Source: Anticarsia gemmatalis
Lineage: Eukaryota > Arthropoda > Insecta > Lepidoptera > Erebidae
Length of the DNA stretch: 64,000 bases
Assembly (NCBI RefSeq): GCF_050436995.1
Contig: NC_134747.1
Location: 1,929,501 to 1,993,500 of the forward strand
Direction of reading: 5' to 3'
The stretch's first letter is position 1. The number at the start of each line of letters is the position of its first letter. Below are positions 11,772 to 22,500 of the stretch, one piece after another. Made by a program: the position numbers and the translations under genes. The notes under the pieces were generated by a model. That model had not been told where the DNA came from, ran no database searches, and saw only the letters and a program-made list of their open reading frames with translations.

Positions 11772-11840
11772 CATTGGACTCAAGGCCTAACCTCTCCCTA
11801 GTTACGGAGACCCTTGCCCAGCAGTGGGACACTGATGGGT
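11772..11840 (+). repeat. Dispersed CCCTTGCCCAGCAGTGGGAC repeat
   Basis: CTCAAGGCCTAACCTCTCCC then GAGACCCTTGCCCAGCAGTG and GGACACTGATGGG. This unit is dispersed here (also 13046-13078, 24241-24318 on minus, 49868-49922, 51183-51252) and is common in moth genomes. Confidence 0.75.
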
Positions 11841-11894
11841 GAAATTTGTTTTATTTTTTCCATTGGTAGTTACTCCCACTACGTCACTACTGTC

Positions 11895-11993
11895 CGGTTT
11901 CTGTGGCACGTTTAGCGGTAGTTTATCTATTTAATCTTACATTTATATGAATTTAAATGATATTGAATAGATAAACTATCGCTAAATGTACCT
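11895..11993. mobile_element. Fold-back MITE copy 2 (diverged)
   Basis: GGTTTCTGTGGCACGTTTAG and GGTAGTTTATCTATTTAAT pair with the right arm ATTGAATAGATAAACTATCG. The outer CCCCC/GGGGG ends are lost. It lies in the TRIM45/MED15 convergent gap. Confidence 0.85.
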
Positions 11994-13410
11994 AAAAGCT
12001 TTTGTACTTGGTTTTTATTTGAATATTGAAGTGCATTGAAGGATACAGGAACACACAATGAAACAAGTCCTAAGATTTAGTTGACATTTTATTTTAAAAT
12101 TACAAACATGAATTATTGCTTATTTTGATTCACATCTAAACATTTAAAGGGACCTCTGAGTTAAAACATTCCTTGGCTAAAAATTGAACTCAAATCACTT
12201 GACATTTTAGGTTATTAAAGAAATACGTATTTTGTGGCATTTAACAACATATAATATTAGAAATTACATAAAAAATTGTACATAATACAATTTACTATTA
12301 AAATCAACAAGAAGAATACGGCCTGCTTTCATTTATTTCTAGATATATTTAAGATAGTATATCAGATGAATTGAGACTGGTGTTTACATCCATTTTCTGT
12401 CACTTGATATAGAAGAAACGTTATCTGCTGTGTAATTGGCCTTTATTCTGTTAATTTTATCAATCAGTACGGTAAATGTCGACAAAAATATTGCGTCGTG
12501 AGCACGTTCTGATTTGTCGAGTATAGCCGACCGTGACGGTCAAAGGGTAATATTATGTTAACCATCATCATATTATTTCGCAAGCAAAGAACACAATACA
12601 ATATGGATACCATGTTGAAATGCAAAGAGATGAAAGCTTTAAGGCTCAAGTTCATCACTCACAAAGGTAAACTGCCTTATTACAATCGACCGTATATGAA
12701 TATAGTGGATAAAACCTGAACGGTATTGTATCAAATTATCACAGATAAATATCACTGTATAAAATAAAACCGAGGACCCTTTGCAGTAAACAAAAATCTT
12801 GAAATTCACTGATAAAAATCATATGTGCCTTGTGAGTATATACGATAATAGCCTTTCTCTGCGTAAAAATAAAGTTGCAAATTGTATAACATTTATTACG
12901 TCATGTTATATAGAGATGTATTAACAAAATGCAAGGCACATTATGAACATATGAAACCTGTTTCAGTTTGTTAGTAGTTTTACATTGAGTTCGAATTATA
13001 GAAATCATTATATAATCATCAAAGCAGTATGAATGCCGCACTCTCATTCCGAGAGGAGACCCTTGCCCAGCAGTAGGATTTATAGGTATCAATTTATTTA
13101 AAACAGTATCGATGATAATAATCGTACAGGATTTTGACAATCAAGTAATTTCGAACCCTGCTGTTATATATGCCTTTCAAAACTGTGAATACTTATTACT
13201 ACTTATATTAAATATTCGATTTACTAGTATACAAATTTAAAATAACTATTAAACTAACTATTAAAAAATCACGTCTTACCATTACTGCGGTATCATAACG
13301 CGTTGGAGTCTTGGGTTCGATTCCCACACGGAACAAACACATACATACATACATACATTCAATAAATTTCACGTATTATTTTATATAAAAGTTCTTTAAA
13401 CTATAGTTGT

Positions 13411-13525
13411 CTACAGTCCGAGTGCGGGCACGGGCGTGTACGTGGAAGGTGTGGGTGCGCACGCTTGTCGCACGCTCATCTCCCATGCGTCTAGAAGCTG
13501 GCCTACTGAACAGCTCTTTGGTAGC
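13411..13525 (-). CDS. MED15: MED15 terminal exon
   Basis: Acceptor CTTTACAG|GC. It encodes [20 protein letters not shown] then [17 protein letters not shown] and stop TAG at 13413-13411. The S-V-x-x-LL-x-x-WE-x-S-VRQAC ending is characteristic of MED15. Confidence 0.95.
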
Positions 13526-16500
13526 CTGTAAAGAAAATAAAGGATTTTTAGATTGTACAGAAAACAATTTAGAACTGATGAACTGAACACGTTACGAATG
13601 AAAATGTGTTTGCTTACATTCGTATAGCGTTTTTGGGTAATAATATTTTTTCAAGTAATAATCGATACTATAAGGTCATAATCAGTGCAATTTGCAATTC
13701 CTAGGTAGTTGACTAGTTTCCATGAAACTGATGTCATAAGTTTTTTTATTCTAAATATCAGTTTAACGGCTTTTTACGCATTTACATGATTGTGTTTGTT
13801 ATCCATACGAATCCTATCCTACAACATTTCAAAAGATATAGAAATTTATCGTCGTCACTTATCTACTGAAAAATTGCAATATCAGAAAGTATGTAAGCCT
13901 ACCAATTTTATAGCCAAACGCAGAAGTTAGTAGAGTTTATTACCTGGCACACCTAGCATCCATAGCCTTCTCCAGCCTAGCGAGGAAGCTGTCAGGCGCG
14001 TGCTTGGTCCGTGGCTTGAGTCTCTGCGGCGGGCGGCGCGGGTAGTCGCGCGGGACGGACACGTGGACCCCGGCTACGGACGGCAGGCGAGGCTCGTCGA
14101 GTGCTGCTACTAGTGTGATGGCGCCGCCGCCACCGCCGTTGATGCTGGACATGGGCTCTAGAGATACCTGAGGATAGGGCAATATCTTGATTTTACTAAA
14201 AAGTCAACTAATATATTTAAAATCATTTCCTTAATAAATTACAGGGTTATGCAGAGATCAGAGAACGCCACTTTGTACGATCCTTACAAACTACATATAG
14301 AAATAGTAGTTATCAGAGTCATAATAGTTATCAGAAAACCAAGGATATTCTACGCGAAATCGTCGTCGACGGCAAGTGGTGCGATGTTACTGTATTACGT
14401 TCGACATGCTAAACTTCGCTTATTGCTGTGTATATAAGTCGCGCAATACTACTGAAAATCTCCGAAAACGTCGGCCTTTAGAACGTAGGAGTTGGGTCCC
14501 TTACTAAGTATATGTCGAGGAAATATAATAGTAATGATTATATCATATGGACTCACCTTAAACCTTGAGTCTAATCTCGCAATTTCACCCTGAAGAACAT
14601 CAGGGATTTCCAATGTAGGCTCTTCTAGTTTCGGAATCTTTTGCGGTGGAGGTAAGTTCCTGGAAAGAGACAAATTTCCATTTTTTAAAGCAAAATATGG
14701 TAGAATGAATTTTGGCATTAATTTCCGAATTATATTATAAAATAACTACGTTATTTCTATACTTACTTGATCTCAGGTCCGCTTAGTGCGTCTAATGTTG
14801 GTCCGAAGGTACGTTTGAGTGTGTGGTTGGCAAGTGGTGACTGTAGACAGTTGTTTACCACCTCCAGTAATGGGTTGAAGATTTGCTCCTATAAGAATAC
14901 AATTAGGCACCTTTATGTTACGTAATTAATTTTTGGACTAAGTGTAGTGTTTAATTTAAATTAAACACTACACTTAGTCCAAAAATTATAGTTTAATAGA
15001 AGGAGTAATTTTACTACAATTATTCACTCTATTGCAACACAGAAGAGGATTAGAAAAATGGTGAGTAAAATTTCTTCCCATTACATTCCCATAATTAGGT
15101 ATTTACTATTCACATCGCAATAAACGAAAGAAAAACTAAACTTAAAAATTATAACCAAAAGTTTATAGGTGGTGAACATGTTGCTTTAGATTTCAACTGT
15201 TATATATTATTATGACCTAAAATACAAAAATCTACACAAAAATTATTGGGTAAATGTATTTGAATGTTACCTTCCCAGCGCTGGGCACGACGACTCCCTC
15301 GCTGCGCTTAAAGTCCAGCTTCTCGAGCACTACTTCACATTTGATGAGAGTCTCTAAAGGCATGCGCTTGTTCGGGTTTGATAGTATGTCGAGTAGGTTC
15401 TTCATCTTTGTTAGTTTCTCCACATCTGAAAGAGATACAAGATAGATTAGATTATGTACGTAGTTTTTAGTGTGTTTTGGGTATTCAAAAGTATAGTAGA
15501 TGTAAACATTCGTCTCTTAATTTGATGCCTTATTAGAAGCTAGTGTGCACAAAAGATATTACAAAACAGCTTGTTTTTATGTTAGCTTCGTTCAGAAGTC
15601 GATACATCGCTAAAATTTCTAGCAAAATGTTTGTTTTTTGGTCTAATACATACATACGTAGGCGTGAAATATATCAGCAAAGCATCATTTTCTTTTGAAT
15701 ATATATTTTGTAAGTGATTCTTTTTTGCGTTATTATGATCGGTAAACAAAATAACTGGATTTTAATTTTGAGAACTACCTCATGAGCAATTAAAAAATGT
15801 TCAATATCTTCAATCATACTTCCACAAGCGAAACATTAAAATAACTACAGCTTCAAACATCTTAATCCCACCGTGCAACAACAGTTCACATAAAGTTACA
15901 ACATTATAAAAGTCTTGTATAGCACTCACTTTCTCCTTCACTGACCATCCGATGCACCATGCGTCGTAACGGCTCGATGTACTTGGACAGCTGCCTGACC
16001 TTCTCCCTGTAGGCCGCCTCCTCGCCGCCAGGGGACGCCACTGAAGCACCCACCGGCGTGTTCAGCGAGGATGATGGAGACGCCACCATACTCATGCCTA
16101 CACCCCTGGAAAATATACACTAGGTTTAGATTTGAAATTGGGGAATTTTGTTTCACCAATATGAGATTACAAATTTGAAATAATAAATACGTTATGAATA
16201 GCCCAAAGCGTGAAAATTGGTTTATAATAGTTTATTTATAATATAATATAAATAAAATGGTATTTATAGGTCTGAAAGGCCCCACGCAGATTCGTATAAC
16301 CGCTAGGTTTGAGTGCTGACAGGGCCGGTAGCTTTAGCTAGGTGGCGTCTCAGTCATTAGATCTATAACAGTTCTTGACCATTGAAGCGTCGATTTGAAT
16401 TGGTAAACGACTGAGAGGCAAGCTTTACATCGACATACCTATTCTACAAGGATCAGCATTTCATATAAAAATCGTTCAGGAATTATTTCATGAAGGAGTA

Positions 16501-19500
16501 ACAAACATACATACATTTTACAGAAACTTTCAGCCATTACTGGCCGATAAACCAAAGCAAAATCTTTCTCTAAAAGAGATAGGTATATTATCAAGATATA
16601 ACTTACCTCTGTGGTGGAGGCACGTGGTGTCCAAGATGCGCAGGGGTGGAGGGCGAGGGGCTGCCGACACTGCCGCACGCGCCGAGCCCGCCTAGCGACG
16701 ACATCGGTGACGTCATAGTACTGCCCATCACGCCTGACACATACAACACATGTTAGAAACGCGTTGTAGACTTATACTTTAATACTTAAATGTGTATTGT
16801 TTTGATGATTTTGAGAGCAACAGAAAAGATGTTGGTTGCCATTTCATTTAAGTACCTATTTTGTTTTGTTTATGTAGATTCAAATATTAAATAGGTAACT
16901 AGCTTCTGCCCATATGAGAGGGCCTGTATGAGATTTCCTGGAATAAAAAGTAACCTAGGATGTGTTAAGATTTGAACTAACAAACATTCCCACATGCTTA
17001 CAAAGTATCACATTTATAATATTGGTAGTATTAAATGGTGGTTAGGTAGGTATAAAACGAGCGGTTACGATACCATGTTTCCTTCAATGTATGGATCGGT
17101 CTAGAGCCCCTAAATTAATCATGAACTCGTGAGAAATATTAATAAACGAATAATTAACAATTAACTTTAAATAATAATTCTATTTCCACGGTCTACACTC
17201 AACTTTAGAATAAAGTTCGTTCACCCCACCGGGCTCACGAGACATTTGAATTTCGAATTTCCTAGCGTCGCGTCGCGTCGCGTCGCTGTCGTTTCGTTTG
17301 ATGTACTTTGATCTATACCGCCAGTGCCGCGCAAACCTGTGCCCTTGGCACACTTATCGAAACTTTTCGCGCTAAAAACTCGAATTTAAGTTAATCTTTC
17401 GCAAAAAGATCGATTATTAATGTTTTTAGTGTAAATAAATAGTAATAGTTAATTTTTTGTGTACTAAAGATGTTTTAGTAATAAGGTTTAGTGCTTACCT
17501 ACTGTGATAAGGACGCCATAGTGTTAATGGTTTATTATTATTAGGTAGGGAGTGTTTGTGCTGTGTTCCCGATTATTAGGTAGTGAGTTTTTGTGTTATC
17601 TTCGCAGTGTCTAATTTCCAAAATACCTATACGTTCCCAAGATTCGGTGTTATAAGCAATAGTACGCGGTAATATACAACACCAATTAGCTTTGTATCCT
17701 TCGAGAAATCACAATTTAACATGTCAAAATTTAAATATTATGCTTTTTCCAAATTATAATTAAATAGTGCTCGAAGTGATTAGTGATGATTAATAAGTGA
17801 TTATAACTCGTAAGTAGGTTTTCGCCGCACAAAGTGTCAGTGTCGTCACAGGATCGAGACGCGCCGGCGCCGAGCACACGACTTTGCCGCGCTACGTTTC
17901 CGCCGTTGTTTTAGCAGGTAAGTATTTTAGTTATAGCGGGATGATACGTATGAATGAATGTTTGATTACTTTATTATATTATTATTTAGTAGGTGATCCG
18001 CCCAACTGCGCTTGCGTCAAATAAGAGAGAATAGGTTAATTTTCCCCGTTTTTGTAACATTTTTCACTGGTACTCCGCTCCTATTGGTCGAAGCGTCGTG
18101 GTATAGCCTATAGCCTTCCTCAATAAATAGTCTATCCAACAATAAAATAATTTTTCAATTCGTTCCGTAATTTTTAGTTTGTCACATGACTATTAACCGT
18201 ACCCATTCGTTGAAGGAAATAGGTAAGTCATGTTAGCGACTGGTTTTATGAAATAAATAAAAATACTTTTAAAAGTCATATTTTTAATTATAATTATTTC
18301 TAATATAATATCACTAAGTATCATGGCACAAGCATACAAAATAATTAACATTAATTCCAAATTCACATTAAAACATCTTTATTTATAAAAATATTGTGTA
18401 GGTAAGTATATTAAATCTTTCAATCAATTATATTGAAATTTCATTAATATAGTGTTCGTATTTTTACAAAGACAGACAAAATATAGCATAAGATCTTTAT
18501 AAATAAAGCCCACGTTTATTCATAAACACTAAATAATATTTAAATCAAAATTACCATAACATTTTTAATATAAATTTTTAGGAAAAAAGTCCTTCATACA
18601 ATCATAATCTAGTCGAAACATTCGGTCGCAACCAACTTACCCCCGGTTTCTGAGTAAATTTAACGGTAGTTTATCTATTCAATAGCGTTTTCTTATATGA
18701 GTTTTGACACTATTGAATAGATAAACTACCGCTAAATGTACCTCAGATACCGGGGGTTAATCAGGCAGTCAATATTTATACGTGTTCGCTTGCGTATACC
18801 AGTTAACGTATACGTTAGAAATAATAATACTTTTTGATCTTTTAACGAAAATATAATATTTGACGTGTTAATGTATACTTAAGGTCATAAAATATTTGAA
18901 CTTTAAACTTTCGAATAAATAAAAAGTTTTGATCTACAATCAAGAAAATGCTGTGATATTTTCGTAATAATAATCAAATTAAGTCACAAAGTTGTCAAAT
19001 ATTTTAATAATTTATAAATACCTATTTAGTGTTACTGATCAAATAATTTAACAAAATTACGCCATCATATTTTATTAATTTATGCTTATTTAGTGTTTAC
19101 GAATATTTTCATTATTATTAAACCTTAGCACCGAAACTCAGTCTTCATACACACACTTTTTACATAACTATTTAATATCAATAATTATTATTATAGGTAT
19201 TGGGTACTTATAAATTAAACTGTACATTTTAATTCAGTATACTGAATATATCACTACATTATTATTCTACAATAAAAATAGTATATGAGATAAGTAACTC
19301 TTAAATAAATAATTGCACTTAAAATTAATCTATTGGAATATATCGACTTATTACTATACTAGCTTTTACCCGCGACTTATTTTCCCATGGGAATGCGTCA
19401 TTTTCCCAGGGGAAAAAGTATCCTATGTCCTTTTTCGGGTATCAAAATATCTCCATACCAAATTTCATGCAAATTGGTTCAGTACTTTAGGTGTGATTGA

Positions 19501-22500
19501 GTAACAGACAGACAGACAAAGTTACTTTCGCATTTATAATATTAGTATGGATATACAGTTTCAAAATTGATTGAAAGTGACAAAACACTATAAGACTAAT
19601 CAGAGATTACACCACATTTATTAGTAAGACTCTTCGTACAACGCTACTTAAGTCATAAGTTAAAGATTTTAGTCTTCAAACGACAAGGTGTTTTTAAAAA
19701 ACTTTTTACAAGTATTTGAAATCGCCACAGTATTAAAAGTGAGTATTAAAAATACTATGACGATTTCAAATGTTTGTTAAAGTTTATGAATTAAAACGTA
19801 ATTTTGATTCTGAATTTCACGCAGTGGAGGGGCAGCTTAAGGTAAGGTTCATGTCTGACGGAAGATGCGTCGGGCGTAACTTAATTAGTATGGGCTTCGC
19901 ACCGACGCATCATCGGTTGAGTGTGACGGTCGAGTGAATATCTATACATTTGTCTGTTCTGGCGTTGCGCGGCTGATAATACGCGACGTATGTTCCGTCA
20001 GATATGAACGTTTCCTAAGACAGTATGATAAAACACAGTCTACTATTTCTTATCTAAGTCTAATTTTACAGGCGAATATAATTTAATCATGAACTCTACT
20101 TGTTTCCACATTGAAGCTAGTTTAGCGTCCGGGACTGTTTGTATGAGTTCCTTGAAACGCACCGGCATTGCTCTGCGTAGCTGACGATACGGCATTTCAG
20201 TGAATTCTGAAATAAAACAATGAAATGCTAGATTGATAGTTAGAGTGAGTGAAGTAAAAATATTTTGATGTTGCAAGAATTGTGTAAAGTGTTTTTGAAA
20301 TTGTATTTTACGCGGTTGAATTTAGGTTTATAATACTACATATTATTATATAAAATCGCGCATATGTCTCATAGGGATAGGCAGATATCAAAGAATACCA
20401 TTTGCTATACGGCTGTGTACAGTTTACTTCAATTTCGCAAAACAAAAATAAGGAAATATGATATGTAGGTCAAATAAATAGATTAATCAGTCAAGGGTTT
20501 CCATACATCACAAAACAATAACAACTAAATGTTGTTTTATTAGATACGTTTTAGAATTAGGAACTAGAATGTTTGAATTTTACCTACAAAACCACCACTT
20601 GATCAAGCCTTAAGTGATACAGCTTGCTTGATCGATGGGCAGGAAACTTTACAACTTTACCTACGAATTTATTGCATAGAAATTGACGTGATAAATAAAA
20701 TTAGCGAGCGAATGTGAGTGCCCGCTTTAAACAGTGTGATTTAATATTGAAAATATCTGCATTTCTATATTTTTTTAAAGTATGAATACCGCTAGAATCC
20801 GAATTACTACGGACGTTTCTGCCTTACTCTTATTAAGCTAAAGTAAGAATTACACGGAATTTATACAATTCTTACGATTATTTAGCTTTTTAAATTTGCC
20901 TGGTTTTAACAATCCTGCCAAGCCAAGTGCGTAATTATATACATGTAAGTGTATTCAAAGGCAGTTATTTTACAAATTTATATAATTTAAACATTTAAAA
21001 TCAAGCAAAACTAAAAAGTTAAATATTATCTGTTCATTACTAACTACAAAATTCACAAAAATATATATAAATACACACATACCTTCGTGGATCAGCGTTA
21101 AGCGATTAATTTAACATGTTATCGATAAAACATCGTATAAAAACGTAATCGTAACGAATCGAAAACAACGTATCGATTAAAGCGCATCGAATTAAAAATG
21201 CAGTGCTCACAAGGAAATTGTAAATAAACAATGTCACCGTATATTAATGTGATAATCAAGAAAAGTAACAGAATTTGGTAGAAAAAAATCTTTCAAGAAC
21301 TTGCATAGAAAAAAATTCAAATATCAAGTAAAAACAATCTAAAAATATTAAAAATAAAAGTAAAAAAATGACAACCAACTTATTAATAAGAACATGTAAC
21401 ATTTCATTTAAAAAAACCGTAAAACACCGAAAAAACACATAAAACGAGTTACAAAAATCATTGAAAAATATTTATTTCCGTAAAATTTCATTATTACTAA
21501 TAACTCACTCATAGGGCTAGGTCCTCCCATGTTAGGCGACGGGGCGGAGGGCGAGGGACTTTGCCTGAGGAACTGGTTGGGGGGTGGAGCCCTAGTAGGA
21601 GGGTAAGAACCTCCGAGCATCCCTCCCACTACCTCAGGCTTATTCTGTACTCTTTGTTGCATGTGTAGCATGTTTAAACCAACGATTTGATTGTTGCCCA
21701 TTGTTCCAACTGTAAATGAGAATTATCACTGATTGTAAACATCATATATCTTCTATTATTGCTTAATATAATGCACTAGAAATATGCTGGCTCAGAAAAG
21801 TTGTCGCAAAACTTAATGCTTGAGTAATAACTGGGTAATTAACGTTAGTAGCAGAATAACCCCCAGTTTCTGAGGTACGTTTAGCGGTAGTTTATTTATT
21901 CAATAGCGTGCGTAGTAAATGTACTCAGAAACCTGTGGTAAGTGGTATTAAAATACAAGCCCTTCCTTTGTTCAATTCATTACTCTGATAGTAATTATTC
22001 AATGACAAACGGTATATTTCCGACACCATCAAATTCTACATTAACTTGACATAGCTTCACCTCTTAACTTTACCATCTTTTAAAACAAGCAGTGAAGCAC
22101 TCACCCATCTGCCCAGGTCCCATCTGTCCCTGCATATTATTCGGCGCCATCTGTCCTCCCATACCGACCTGGTTGCACGGCATCTGACCCACCATGGTAT
22201 TAGCCCCACTCATGGGCACAGACATCGTGTTCGGCATAGACATCGTCGGCATCATCTGCCCCTGCATGCCACCAGCCAACTGGTTCTGCAACTGGCTTCC
22301 CATAGGATTCCCCATGGATCCCATACCGCCCACCATATTCCCTCCTAACTGCTGTTGAGAACCCACCATTCCCATTCCCCCACCGATCTTATTAGTCATT
22401 TGCATGTTCATTTGAGGTCGTTGATTCAATGTTTGTAGTAAATTCGTTGCTGTCTGCGCTTGAGGACCTTGGGAGACTATAGGTCCTTGCTGCCCCATCT

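Larger units (their letters stand above)
11703..13410. other. Convergent gap between TRIM45 and MED15 stop codons
   Basis: Contains the two 3' UTRs, the dispersed repeat at 11772-11840, a fold-back MITE, a second copy of the dispersed repeat at 13046-13078, and a box-B-like TTGGGTTCGATTCCCACACG at 13311-13330, probably a SINE relic. No coding sequence seen. Confidence 0.65.

Noticed and set aside
21256..21438. Phe/Leu-rich minus-strand ORF resembling a membrane segment
   Set aside because: An AT-rich intron gives many Phe/Leu codons by chance; it continues past the MED15 exon 4 donor without splice support.
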